From Pelomonas sp051857475 (GTDB taxonomy: Bacteria; Pseudomonadota; Gammaproteobacteria; Burkholderiales; Burkholderiaceae_C), in assembly GCF_051857475.1 (NCBI RefSeq), contig NZ_JBPZGZ010000003.1:682001-746000 (forward strand): a stretch of 64,000 nt of DNA, given 5' to 3'. The translations under genes were made by a program, and so were the position numbers. Below the pieces are notes generated by a model that made no database searches, had not been told where the DNA came from, and saw only the letters and a program-made list of their open reading frames with translations. Numbering within the stretch: the stretch's first letter is position 1; each line of letters begins with the position of its first letter. This document shows positions 48,747-57,613 of the stretch, piece after piece.

Positions 48747-50309
48747 TCAGCGGGCGTGGCCGGAGATCTTGAACACGCCCACCACTTCATTCATGCGCTG
48801 GGCCTGGCCGCGCAGGCTGTCGGCGGCCGCTGCTGCCTGCTCGACGAGGGCGGCATTCTGCTGCGTGACGCGGTCCAATTGCGACACGGCCTCGCTGACC
48901 TGGCCGATGCCGGTCGTCTGCTCCTGGGTGGCAGAGCCGATCTCGGCGATCAGGTCGGCCACGCGCTTCACCTGGGTGACGATTTCCGTCATGGTGCTGC
49001 CGGCCTCGCCCACCAGGCGCGAGCCGGTGTCGACGTTGTCGACGCTCTGACCGATCAGCGCCTTGATCTCGCGCGCGGCCTGGGCGCTGCGCTGGGCCAG
49101 GGCGCGCACCTCACCGGCCACGACGGCGAAGCCGCGGCCCTGCTCGCCGGCCCGCGCGGCTTCCACCGCGGCATTCAGCGCCAGGATGTTGGTCTGGAAG
49201 GCGATGCCGTCGATGGTGCCGATGATGTCGGCGATCTTGCGCGAGCTGGCCGAGATATCGCCCATGGTCGCGGTGACCTGCTGCACCATCTCGCCGCCGC
49301 GTGCGGCCACACCGCTGGCCGATGCGGCGAGCTGGGTCGCCGTCTGCGCCGTGTCGGCGTTCTGGCGCACGGTGGCGTTCATCTGCTCCATCGACGCCGC
49401 GGTCTCCTCGAGATTGGCGGCCTGCTCTTCGGTGCGCTGCGACAGGTCGGCGTTGCCGCTGGCGATCTCGCCGGCACCGGTCAGGATGGAGTCGGCACCG
49501 CTGCGCACCTGGCGCACGATCTGCACCAGGCCGTCGCGCATGCTGGACAGGGCCGCGAGCAGCTCGGCGATCTCGTCGCGCCCCTGGGCGCGGATGTCGG
49601 CGGTCAGGTCGCCGCCGGCAACGGCCTGGGCGAAACCGACGGCGTCGCGCACCGGCGCCGTGATGGAGCGCGTGATCATCCACGCCATCGCCAGGCCCAG
49701 CACGAGCGCCACGGCGGTGAGGATGACGGTCAGGGCGACGGCCGAGCTGCGTGTGTCCTGCCCGCGCTGGAACTCGGCCGCGGCCTCGTCGACCTGCAGC
49801 TTGACGAGCTGGTCGGCCAGCTCGCGCGCCTTGGTCGCCAGGGGCAGCGTCTTTTCCTCGTAGATTTGCTGTGCCGTCGTCATGCCGCCGGAGGACAGCG
49901 CCGTGGCGACGGGCAGCAGCCCCTCGTCCCGGTAGGCCTTGCGCGCCTCGACGAAGCGCTGCGCGAGAGTCCGCTCGTCGCTGGTGAGCTGGGTGGCCAG
50001 GTAGTTGTCCAGCAGCTCCTGGCCGCGCTTGATGTTGGCGCCGAGTTCTTCGCTGCGCTTCTTGATCTCGTCAAAGCCCGGTGCCCGCAACATCTCCACG
50101 ATGATGAGCCGGTTGCGTGTCGTGATGTTGTTGATCTCGCCGAGCTGGGCCAGGGGCACGGTGCGGTCCTTGTAGACCGTCTCGAGACCCGCCGCCACGC
50201 GGTAGATGCCGCGCACACCGACAACCGATACGACCAGCATCAGCGCCAGCACCACCGCGAACGCGACGGCCAGCCGCTTGCCGATGCGCAACTGCTTCAG
50301 AGTCTCCAT
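48747..50309 (-). CDS. Methyl-accepting chemotaxis protein
   Basis: Chemoreceptor of 520 residues. One N-terminal membrane helix (about 15-36), a four-helix-bundle periplasmic domain (about 40-190), and a second helix (VALTVILTAVALVLGLAMAW) are followed by HAMP. The signalling domain has the hairpin-tip motif IIGTIDGIAFQTNILALNAA then VEAARAGEQGRGFAVVAGEV. Methylation-type Glu/Gln repeats (LSQRTEEQAANLEETAASME) are present. No C-terminal CheR-docking pentapeptide is seen. The start is set by AGGGAGAGG. No clear sigma-28 promoter was found upstream. The ligand is unknown. Confidence 0.95.
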   Translation of the reverse strand: METLKQLRIGKRLAVAFAVVLALMLVVSVVGVRGIYRVAAGLETVYKDRTVPLAQLGEINNITTRNRLIIVEMLRAPGFDEIKKRSEELGANIKRGQELLDNYLATQLTSDERTLAQRFVEARKAYRDEGLLPVATALSSGGMTTAQQIYEEKTLPLATKARELADQLVKLQVDEAAAEFQRGQDTRSSAVALTVILTAVALVLGLAMAWMITRSITAPVRDAVGFAQAVAGGDLTADIRAQGRDEIAELLAALSSMRDGLVQIVRQVRSGADSILTGAGEIASGNADLSQRTEEQAANLEETAASMEQMNATVRQNADTAQTATQLAASASGVAARGGEMVQQVTATMGDISASSRKIADIIGTIDGIAFQTNILALNAAVEAARAGEQGRGFAVVAGEVRALAQRSAQAAREIKALIGQSVDNVDTGSRLVGEAGSTMTEIVTQVKRVADLIAEIGSATQEQTTGIGQVSEAVSQLDRVTQQNAALVEQAAAAADSLRGQAQRMNEVVGVFKISGHAR

Positions 50310-50396
50310 GGCCTCTCCCTTGGGTGTCACCGCAGGGCGGTGGCGTTGGAGCAGTCTGCCCCAAGGCCCGCACGCCGTCGACCCGAAAAGAGGCGC

Positions 50397-52670
50397 TCAG
50401 CGATACCAGTAGGGGGACTTGGCCGCCCAAGGCGACTGCGGGAAGCGCTTGTGCAGCAGTGCATGCATGGCCTTGGAGCGCGTGCCGTTGTCGGCGTCGA
50501 CGCAGCCGCCGCGCGTGGACTGCACGCCCACATAAAGCAGCCAGTCGAGGTCGGCCGGCGCGGGCTGGCGGCGGGCGACCTCCTGCACCCAGCGGGCGTA
50601 GGCGCCAGTCGCCGTGCCCTGGGCGGCGAGCGCCGTGCGTTCGGCGGCCAGCTCGGGGCTGGCCTCGGCCGGCGGCAGCGGCGGCGCGCGCTCGACCTCG
50701 GCATCGCCCAGGCCATCGTGCTCGGCTTCAGCCAGCGTGCACCAGGCGCCGGCAACGGCGTCTTCCGGCTTGACCGTCTCCGGGCGGTTGCCGCTGTCCT
50801 CATCATTGCCCGAGCCGCTGTAGAGCTTGGCTGACAGGTCGTGGCGCAGGCCTGCGCGCCAGATCGCGTCGCGACGGGCCTCGGCGCTGCGGGCCGCGAG
50901 ATAGGGCTGCACGGCGGGGGCATGGCGGCGATCCAGCGTCTGCATCAACTGGGCTGCCGCGCGGGCGCGGTCGGCCTGGCCGATGAACTCGGCCCGCCAC
51001 CACAGGGCCCCGGCCAGCGTCAGCCGCAGCGGCGCGGGCAGGGCCTTGCCTTCGACGAGGCCCTGCCATTGCGCCAGCGTCAGCCGGGTGGCGATATAGG
51101 CCGCACTGTCAGCGGCCAACGCGAACTTGACGCTCTCGGCCGGCCCTTGGGCGCGGGTGTCGGGGTCGCGCCAGCCGCTCCAGGCGCGGGCCAGCCAGGG
51201 CGTGGCTTCGTCGAGGTTGCGCGCCAGCGCCAGGCCTTGCTGGGCCACGAGGTTGTGGGCGCCGGCCGATGCCTTGGCCAGGGCCGCGGCACGCGGCAGC
51301 AAGGCGCGGGCGGCTTCCGGCTGGCCGCTCTCGCGCAGCAGGCGCAGCTGCTGCCAGCGCAACGTGGCCGAGGCCGGGTGGCCGTCGGCCACGCGGGCGC
51401 CGGCCAGCAGCAGGGCGTCGACATCGGCGCGTGCGGTCTTGGCGCCGTCGGCGCAACTAAGGGCCGGTACCAGCCACAGCGCGGCCTTGGGGGCGCGACG
51501 CCACTCGGCCAGCGCGTGCTGGAGGGCGGTGGCACGGATGGTGGCCTCGGCCTCGCAGGCCTGCAGCGTGCTGGCCCAGTCCAGCAAGGGATCGGCGGCC
51601 TGCTCGCGCTGGCGCAGCTCGGCCTTGCCGTCGTAGCGCGCATCGGCCAGGCGCACCCAGTCGGCCAGGGTCTGGCGGCCGGGCGCGCGGTCCAGCAGGC
51701 GCAGTTCGGCGCCGAGCGCGGCCAGGCGCGGCACGGGCTTCAGCTTGGCTTGGGCGAGTGCGATCAGCTCCCGCGCGCCGCGCAGGGCCGGTGCGGCCTC
51801 GGGGTTGCGTGCGGCGATGGGGGCGAGGCGGTCGGCGCCGGCCTGCAGGCGGCGCAGCAGGGCCTCGGCCTCGGCGGCGGGTTCGGGGCGCAATTTGTCG
51901 CTCAGCGCCGCCTCGCGCAACTGGGTGCGCAGCAAGGCCAGCGCGGCCCAGGCCTGCCAGGGATGGGTGTCGTCACGAGCGATGGGCTCGAAGCCGGCGC
52001 CGGCGGCGGGCCAGTCGGCCGCGTAGAAGGCAGCCGCGGCGCGCTGGTAGTCGCGCGCCTGGCGCCAGAACAGAGGTTCGCGGGCGGCCAGGGCCTCGGG
52101 GCGCTGCAGCACGCTGCCGTCGGGGCGGCAGTGCTCGAAGACCTGGTCCTGGGCCTGCACCCAGGCGCGCAGCCGGTCCGGCGTGGCGTCATTGCGCTGG
52201 CGCAGCCGCGCCAGGGTTTGCGTGGCGAACGCGAAGGCGGGATCGGGGCAGTTCAGGAAACCGTCCCAGTCGTTCTTGTCCAGGGGCTTGATGGGTTGGG
52301 GAGCGGCGCGTGGTGCGGGCTGGCCGGCCTGGCTGCGGGCTTCCAGCCAGGCCTTGATGCCGGGCGTCGCGGGCCCGTCCATGGCGACCTGCAGCGCGCC
52401 GCCATCGCAGCAGGCCAGGCGCCAGGCCTCCTCGGAGATGGGCTGCAGCGGCCGGCCGGCGTCGGCGCTGGCCAGCGCGCGCCAGGCCGGGATCAGGTGC
52501 ACGCGCGGATAGCTGGGCAACAGCATGCCGAGCTGGCCGTGCAGCCAGGCGTCAGCGGCCACATCGGGCATGTCGCGCTGCACAAACATGTCGGTGGGGC
52601 CGGCGCCGCTGGCCTGGGCGAAAGAGACCATGGCCGCGAGCAGGGCGGCGGTGAACAGGCGGAGCTTCAT
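50397..52670 (-). CDS. Large secreted helical-repeat protein of unknown function
   Basis: A 757-residue protein with signal peptide MKLRLFTAALLAAMVSFAQA. The mature part is Ala/Arg/Leu-rich, with repeated amphipathic helix pairs resembling TPR/solenoid repeats (RDYQRAAAAFYAADWPAAGA, RQLRLLRESGQPEAARALLP-like stretches). Cys pairs occur near the N- and C-termini (LACCDGG, GGCVDADNG). No catalytic motif is evident. Its start overlaps the stop of the DUF3142 gene by 4 bp, so the two are coupled, and a HerA-like ATPase gene lies upstream. A periplasmic or outer-membrane scaffold role is possible but unproven. Confidence 0.78.
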   Translation of the reverse strand: MKLRLFTAALLAAMVSFAQASGAGPTDMFVQRDMPDVAADAWLHGQLGMLLPSYPRVHLIPAWRALASADAGRPLQPISEEAWRLACCDGGALQVAMDGPATPGIKAWLEARSQAGQPAPRAAPQPIKPLDKNDWDGFLNCPDPAFAFATQTLARLRQRNDATPDRLRAWVQAQDQVFEHCRPDGSVLQRPEALAAREPLFWRQARDYQRAAAAFYAADWPAAGAGFEPIARDDTHPWQAWAALALLRTQLREAALSDKLRPEPAAEAEALLRRLQAGADRLAPIAARNPEAAPALRGARELIALAQAKLKPVPRLAALGAELRLLDRAPGRQTLADWVRLADARYDGKAELRQREQAADPLLDWASTLQACEAEATIRATALQHALAEWRRAPKAALWLVPALSCADGAKTARADVDALLLAGARVADGHPASATLRWQQLRLLRESGQPEAARALLPRAAALAKASAGAHNLVAQQGLALARNLDEATPWLARAWSGWRDPDTRAQGPAESVKFALAADSAAYIATRLTLAQWQGLVEGKALPAPLRLTLAGALWWRAEFIGQADRARAAAQLMQTLDRRHAPAVQPYLAARSAEARRDAIWRAGLRHDLSAKLYSGSGNDEDSGNRPETVKPEDAVAGAWCTLAEAEHDGLGDAEVERAPPLPPAEASPELAAERTALAAQGTATGAYARWVQEVARRQPAPADLDWLLYVGVQSTRGGCVDADNGTRSKAMHALLHKRFPQSPWAAKSPYWYR

Positions 52671-53341
52671 GGCGTGGCGATGGTGGATGAGGGCCAGAGG
52701 CGCTGCTGGGTTTCGGGCGTCCAGTGGGTGGCGGCGCCGCGCTGGAGATTGAACCAGTAACGTCGCGACCAGGTGGCGGGCAGACCCTCGGGCGGCGTCA
52801 AACTGGGGGTGAAGCCGCCGGCCTGGCGGCAGCGTGGCTGCAGTTGCGGCCCACCGGCTCGGGCTTGGGCGATCCAGGCGTCGGCGTCGCGGCCGAGCTG
52901 GAAGAACATCGGCACGATCTCGTCGGCTGCGAGAGGCGTGATCCAGGCGGCGCTGCGGCATTGCCAGGCCAGCACGGTGACGGAAAGCCGCGTCGATGGC
53001 GGCAGGGCCGCGCGGATCTCGCGCACCAGTGCGTGGTAGCTGTCGCGCTGCGAAGGCAGGGCCTCGAAGTCGAGCTGAACCCAGCCTCCCGCGGCGGCGC
53101 GCACGACGCGTTCGGTGATGGCGCGGCGCTGCCCGTCGTTCAGCGGCTCGGCACGGCGATGCGGCGCGGGCTGCACATGCACGACGGGGATGACGGTGCG
53201 GTCGCCCGCCGGCGGCAGCGCCCGGGCGCGCGGACGCTCGCGCAGGCCGGCGCCGTCGAGCTGGATCTGCGTGACCGTGACGGCCCAGGCGCTGGCCTGC
53301 AGCGGCGGGGCCTGGTGATCCCAGACCCAGGCGATGTCCAT
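52667..53341 (-). CDS. DUF3142 domain-containing protein
   Basis: A 224-residue protein starting MDIAWVWDHQAPPLQASAWA. The DUF3142 core is clear: VVRAAAGGWVQLDFEALPSQ, RDSYHALVREIRAALPPSTR, LSVTVLAWQCRSAAWITPLA and ADEIVPMFFQLGRDADAWIA. The pattern of a barrel strand with LDFEA and a late PMFF resembles glycoside-hydrolase-type TIM barrels, but activity is unknown. No signal peptide is seen from this start; a start further upstream overlapping the HerA gene is possible. It lies 10 bp after the HerA-like gene and overlaps the next gene by 4 bp. Confidence 0.85.
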   Translation of the reverse strand: MDIAWVWDHQAPPLQASAWAVTVTQIQLDGAGLRERPRARALPPAGDRTVIPVVHVQPAPHRRAEPLNDGQRRAITERVVRAAAGGWVQLDFEALPSQRDSYHALVREIRAALPPSTRLSVTVLAWQCRSAAWITPLAADEIVPMFFQLGRDADAWIAQARAGGPQLQPRCRQAGGFTPSLTPPEGLPATWSRRYWFNLQRGAATHWTPETQQRLWPSSTIATP

Positions 53342-53351
53342 GCGGGGCTGT

Positions 53352-54902
53352 TCAGCGCCGGCGACTGCCGCTTCCGCCCAGGATGCTGCCCAGCACGCCG
53401 CGGATGATCTCGCGGCCGACGGCCGAGCCGATGCTGCGCACGGCCGACTTGGCCGCCGTCTCGGCCAGGCCGGCATGGTGGGCGCCGCGCGGGCCGGTGG
53501 TGCCGAAGAGCACGTCCTTCAAGCTGTCCATCATGCCGCCGCCGGCCTGGGCAGGCGCCGGCGCGGCGGCCGTGCCGCCCTGGGGCAGCGGAGTGGCCGC
53601 GACACCGCCACCGGCCGGTGCTGCCGCGGTCTTGCCGTTGAGCTTCTCGTAGGCCGATTCGCGGTCGAGCTGCTTTTCGTAGACGCCGGCAACCAGCGAG
53701 TTGGCGACCAGCTGCTGGCGCTGCGCCGGCGTGATCGGGCCGATCTGGCTGCCCGGCGGCAGCACGAAGACGCGCTCCGTGATGCTGGGCCGGCCGTGGT
53801 CGTCCAGCAGGCTGACCAGGGCCTCGCCGACGGCCAGCTCGGTGATGGCGGTGGCGATGTCCAGCCCGGGCTTGGCGCGCATGGTGTCGGCGGCGCTCTT
53901 GACGGCCTTCTGGTCGCGCGGCGTGAAGGCGCGCAGCGCATGCTGCACGCGGTTGCCGAGCTGGCCCAGCACGGCGTCGGGGATGTCCAGCGGGTTCTGG
54001 GTCACGAAATAGACGCCCACGCCCTTGGAGCGCACCAGGCGCACGACCAGCTCGATGCGCTCGACCAGCGCGTCCGGCGCATCCTTGAACAGCAGGTGGG
54101 CCTCGTCGAAGAAGAACACCAGCTTGGGCTTGTCCAGGTCGCCAACCTCGGGCAGGGTCTCGAACAGCTCGCTCAGCATCCACAGCAGGAAGGTCGCGTA
54201 CAGCCGCGGCGAGTTCATCAGCTTGTCGGCGGCCAGCACATTGATGACGCCGAGACCGGACTCGGTCTGCATGAAGTCGGCGATGTTCAGCATGGGCTCG
54301 CCGAAGAACTTGTCGCCGCCCTGGGCCTCGATCTGAAGCAGGCCGCGCTGGATGGCGCCGACGCTGGCGGCCGAGACATTGCCGTACTGGGTGGTGAACT
54401 GACTCGCGTTGTCGCCCACGTGCTGCAGCATGGCGCGCAGGTCCTTCAGGTCCAGCAGCAGCAGGCCGTTGTCGTCGGCGATCTTGAACACCATCTGCAG
54501 CACGCCGGCCTGGGTCTCGTTCAGGGCCAGCATGCGGGCCAGCAGCAGCGGACCCATGTCGGACACGGTGGCGCGCACCGGGTGGCCCTGCTCACCGAAA
54601 ACGTCCCACAGCGTGGTCGGGCAAGCGATCTTCTCCGGCGCTTCCAGGCCGCGGTCCTTCAGCACGCCGAGCAGCTTCTCGCTGGGATTGCCGGACTGGC
54701 TGATGCCGGTCAGGTCGCCCTTCACGTCGGCCATGAAAACGGGCACGCCGAGCCTGGAAAAGCTCTCCGCCAGCTTCTGCAGGCTGATGGTCTTGCCGGT
54801 GCCGGTGGCACCGGTGATGAGGCCGTGGCGGTTGGCCAGCGCGGGCAGCAGCAGGCACTCGGTGGCCGGGTTCCGGGCCAGCAGGATGGGGTCGGTCGTC
54901 AT
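53352..54902 (-). CDS. HerA/YjgR-like (DUF853) ATPase
   Basis: A 516-residue P-loop ATPase of the YjgR family. Walker A is GATGTGKT (31-38) in NRHGLITGATGTGKTISLQ. MADVKGDLTGISQSGNPSEK, the Walker-B-like LVFFFDEAHLLFKDAPDALV and FVTQNPLDIPDAVLGQLGNR complete the HerA/FtsK-like core. The C-terminal about 90 residues are Ala/Pro/Gly-rich and end GGSGSRRR. Family members form hexameric rings; the role of YjgR is unproven. It is divergent from yebC and first in a run with the DUF3142 and 757-residue genes. Confidence 0.92.
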   Translation of the reverse strand: MTTDPILLARNPATECLLLPALANRHGLITGATGTGKTISLQKLAESFSRLGVPVFMADVKGDLTGISQSGNPSEKLLGVLKDRGLEAPEKIACPTTLWDVFGEQGHPVRATVSDMGPLLLARMLALNETQAGVLQMVFKIADDNGLLLLDLKDLRAMLQHVGDNASQFTTQYGNVSAASVGAIQRGLLQIEAQGGDKFFGEPMLNIADFMQTESGLGVINVLAADKLMNSPRLYATFLLWMLSELFETLPEVGDLDKPKLVFFFDEAHLLFKDAPDALVERIELVVRLVRSKGVGVYFVTQNPLDIPDAVLGQLGNRVQHALRAFTPRDQKAVKSAADTMRAKPGLDIATAITELAVGEALVSLLDDHGRPSITERVFVLPPGSQIGPITPAQRQQLVANSLVAGVYEKQLDRESAYEKLNGKTAAAPAGGGVAATPLPQGGTAAAPAPAQAGGGMMDSLKDVLFGTTGPRGAHHAGLAETAAKSAVRSIGSAVGREIIRGVLGSILGGSGSRRR

Positions 54903-54987
54903 GATGCCTGGGGCGCTCCTCTAAAATCTCGCTTCTGCCAACGATAAATCAGGCCGCTGCCTTGTCAGCCGCCGGGAGCCAAACCTT

Positions 54988-55710
54988 ATGGCCGGACATT
55001 CCAAATGGGCCAATATCCAACACCGCAAAGGCCGCCAGGACGAGAAGCGCGGCAAGATCTGGACGCGCATCATTCGTGAAATCTCGGTCGCCGCCCGCCA
55101 GGGTGGCCCGGACATCAAGGACAACCCGCGCCTGCGTCTGGCCGTCGACAAGGCCAAGGCCGCCAACATGCCGGCCGACCGCATCAAGTACAACATCGAC
55201 AAGGCCAGCGGCAATATCGATGGCCTGACCTACGAGGAAATCCGCTACGAAGGCTATGGCATCGGCGGCGCGGCCATCATGATCGACACGATGACGGACA
55301 ACCGTGTCCGCACCGTGGCCGAAGTGCGCCACGCCTTCAGCAAATACGGCGGCAACATGGGCACGGACGGCTCGGTGGCCTTCCAGTTCAAGCATTGCGG
55401 CCAGCTGCTGTTCGCGCCCGGCACGTCGGAAGACAAGGTCATGGAAGTGGCCCTGGACGCCGGTGCCGAAGACGTCGTCACCGGTGACGACGGCGCCATC
55501 GAGGTGCTGACCGCCCCCGCCGACTACGAAGCCGTCAAGGCCGCCCTGGAGGCCGCGGGCCTCACGCCCGAACTGTCCGAAGTGACCATGCGCGCCGAAA
55601 ACACCATCGAGCTGAGCGGCGAAGACGCCGAGCGCATGCAGAAGCTGCTGGATGTCATCGAAGACCTGGACGATACGCAAGCCGTCTATCACAACGCCGA
55701 GCTGAACTGA
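54988..55710 (+). CDS. yebC: YebC/PmpR family protein
   Basis: A 240-residue protein, long called a transcriptional regulator; later work links YebC-type proteins to translation of proline stretches. The start MAGHSKWANIQHRKGRQDEK followed by RGKIWTRIIREISVAARQGG is invariant in the family, as are NMPADRIKYNIDKASGN and YEGYGIGGAAIMIDTMTDNR. It is monocistronic in many genomes but here its stop overlaps the purD start by one base. It starts a long rightward housekeeping run. Confidence 0.97.
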   Translation: MAGHSKWANIQHRKGRQDEKRGKIWTRIIREISVAARQGGPDIKDNPRLRLAVDKAKAANMPADRIKYNIDKASGNIDGLTYEEIRYEGYGIGGAAIMIDTMTDNRVRTVAEVRHAFSKYGGNMGTDGSVAFQFKHCGQLLFAPGTSEDKVMEVALDAGAEDVVTGDDGAIEVLTAPADYEAVKAALEAAGLTPELSEVTMRAENTIELSGEDAERMQKLLDVIEDLDDTQAVYHNAELN

Positions 55711-56996
55711 TGCGAGTCCTTGTCATTGGCAATGGTGGCCGCGAGCATGCGCTGGCCTGGAAACTGGCCCAGGGCGAGCGCGTCAGCCAGGTCTATGTGG
55801 CCCCCGGCAACGGCGGCACGGCGCGCGATGAGCGGCTGGAGACCGTGCCCATCGGCATGACCGATGTGAAGGCCCTGGCCGACTTCGCCGTCGAACAGAA
55901 GATCACGCTGACCGTCGTCGGCCCCGAGGCTTCGCTGGCCGCCGGTGTCGTCGACGAATTCCGCGCGCGCGGACTGCGCATCTTCGGCCCCACCAAGGCG
56001 GCCGCCCAGCTCGAGAGCTCCAAGGCCTTCGCCAAGGACTTCATGAAGCGCCACGGCATCCCGACGGCCGCCTACGAGACCTTCTCCGACCCGGCGGCCG
56101 CCCACGCCTATGTGGACGGCCGCGGCGCCCCCATCGTCATCAAGGCCGACGGCCTGGCGGCGGGCAAGGGCGTCGTCGTCGCCATGACACTGGCGGAGGC
56201 CCACGAGGCGATCTCGTGGATCCTGGAAGACAACAAGCTCGGCGTGACCCACAACGCCGGTGGCGCGCGCGTCGTCATCGAGGATTTCCTGGCCGGCGAG
56301 GAGGCCAGCTTCATCGTCGTCTGCGACGGCAGGCAGGTGGTGTCCCTGGCCACCAGCCAGGACCACAAGCGCCTGCTGGACGGCGATGCCGGCCCCAACA
56401 CGGGCGGCATGGGTGCCTATTCGCCCGCGCCGGTCGTCACGCCCAATGTGCATGCCAAGGTCATGCACGAGATCATCCAGCCGACCATCGCCGGCATGGC
56501 CAAGGACGGCCATCCCTTCACCGGCTTCCTGTATGCCGGCCTGATGATCGATGACCACGGCCAGCCGCGCACCGTCGAGTTCAACACCCGCATGGGCGAC
56601 CCCGAGACCCAGCCCATCATGATGCGCATGAAGAGCGACCTCTTCGAGCTGATGATGCATGCCACCGATGGGACTCTGGACCAGGTCGAACTGCAATGGG
56701 ACCGCCGCGTGGCGCTCGGCGTCGTGCTGGCGGCCGAGGGCTATCCGCTCAACCCGCGCAAGGGCGACGCCATCAGCGGCCTGCCGGCCGACGAGGACGA
56801 GGCCATGGTCTTTCACGCCGGCACGGCGGTGGTCGACGGGACGCTCGTCACCAGCGGCGGCCGCGTGCTCTGCGTGACGGCCCTGGGCGAATCCGTGCGC
56901 ACGGCGGCCCAGCGCGCCTATGACACGGCCTCCGGCATCCAGTTCGCCGGACGCCAGTACCGCTCCGACATCGGCCACCGGGCCATCAAGCGTTGA
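55710..56996 (+). CDS. purD: Phosphoribosylamine-glycine ligase
   Basis: Second step of purine synthesis: joins glycine to phosphoribosylamine using ATP. The 428-residue ATP-grasp enzyme starts MRVLVIGNGGREHALAWKLA. It has VVGPEASLAAGVVDEFRARG, IVIKADGLAAGKGVVVAMTL, NTGGMGAYSPAPVV and VEFNTRMGDPETQPIMMRMK, all PurD hallmarks. Length is normal. It is tightly linked: the start overlaps the yebC stop and its stop overlaps the TTG start of the acyltransferase. Confidence 0.98.
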   Translation: MRVLVIGNGGREHALAWKLAQGERVSQVYVAPGNGGTARDERLETVPIGMTDVKALADFAVEQKITLTVVGPEASLAAGVVDEFRARGLRIFGPTKAAAQLESSKAFAKDFMKRHGIPTAAYETFSDPAAAHAYVDGRGAPIVIKADGLAAGKGVVVAMTLAEAHEAISWILEDNKLGVTHNAGGARVVIEDFLAGEEASFIVVCDGRQVVSLATSQDHKRLLDGDAGPNTGGMGAYSPAPVVTPNVHAKVMHEIIQPTIAGMAKDGHPFTGFLYAGLMIDDHGQPRTVEFNTRMGDPETQPIMMRMKSDLFELMMHATDGTLDQVELQWDRRVALGVVLAAEGYPLNPRKGDAISGLPADEDEAMVFHAGTAVVDGTLVTSGGRVLCVTALGESVRTAAQRAYDTASGIQFAGRQYRSDIGHRAIKR

Positions 56997-57613
56997 GCCA
57001 GGCTCCCGCCGTCCTGTCCGGGCCGCTGCATCCTCACGGCCACCAGAGCCGCACGGCGCGCGCCGTGCTGCGGCTGTTCGGCTGGACGGTGGAGTCACCC
57101 GGGCTGCCGGCGGAGCAGGGCGTCATCCTGGTCTATCCGCACACGTCCAACTGGGACTTCGTCATCGGCATCCTCGCCAAATGGGCCCTGGGCCTGCAGT
57201 TGCGCTTCTGGGGCAAGGACAGCCTGTTCAAGGTGCCGCTGCTGGGCCGCTGGGTGCGTTGGATCGGGGGCGTGGCGGTGGACCGCAGCAGCCGGCATGG
57301 CATCGTCGACGACACGGCCAGGCAGATGCGCGAGGCCGCCGTGCGCGGCGAGCGCTTCTGGCTCGCCGTGGCGCCCGAGGGCACGCGGTCGCTGTCCACC
57401 GGCTGGCGCACCGGCGCCTACCAGGTGGCCGTGCAGGCCGGGGTGCCGGTCGGCCTTTGTTACTTTGACTTCCAGACCCGCACGGTATCCCTGACCCGCT
57501 TCGTTCAGTTGACGGGTAACGTTGACACCGATTTCGCAGCCTTTGCCGACTACTTCGGCCACCGCGTGGGCAAGCGCCCCGAGCTGGCCAGCCCCATCCG
57601 TCCGCGCTCATGA
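56993..57613 (+). CDS. PlsC-like lysophospholipid acyltransferase
   Basis: A 206-residue putative acyltransferase with HX4D motif HTSNWD (50-55), GGVAVDRSSRHGIVDD, and APEGTRSLSTGWRTGAYQVA as the second block. It is close in layout to the protein encoded at 20849-21439. The start is TTG 56993, overlapping the purD stop; no ATG gives the full N-terminus. In many Burkholderiales this gene sits between purD and hemF. The substrate is not known; lipid A or phosphatidic acid synthesis are options. Confidence 0.9.
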   Translation: MSQAPAVLSGPLHPHGHQSRTARAVLRLFGWTVESPGLPAEQGVILVYPHTSNWDFVIGILAKWALGLQLRFWGKDSLFKVPLLGRWVRWIGGVAVDRSSRHGIVDDTARQMREAAVRGERFWLAVAPEGTRSLSTGWRTGAYQVAVQAGVPVGLCYFDFQTRTVSLTRFVQLTGNVDTDFAAFADYFGHRVGKRPELASPIRPRS

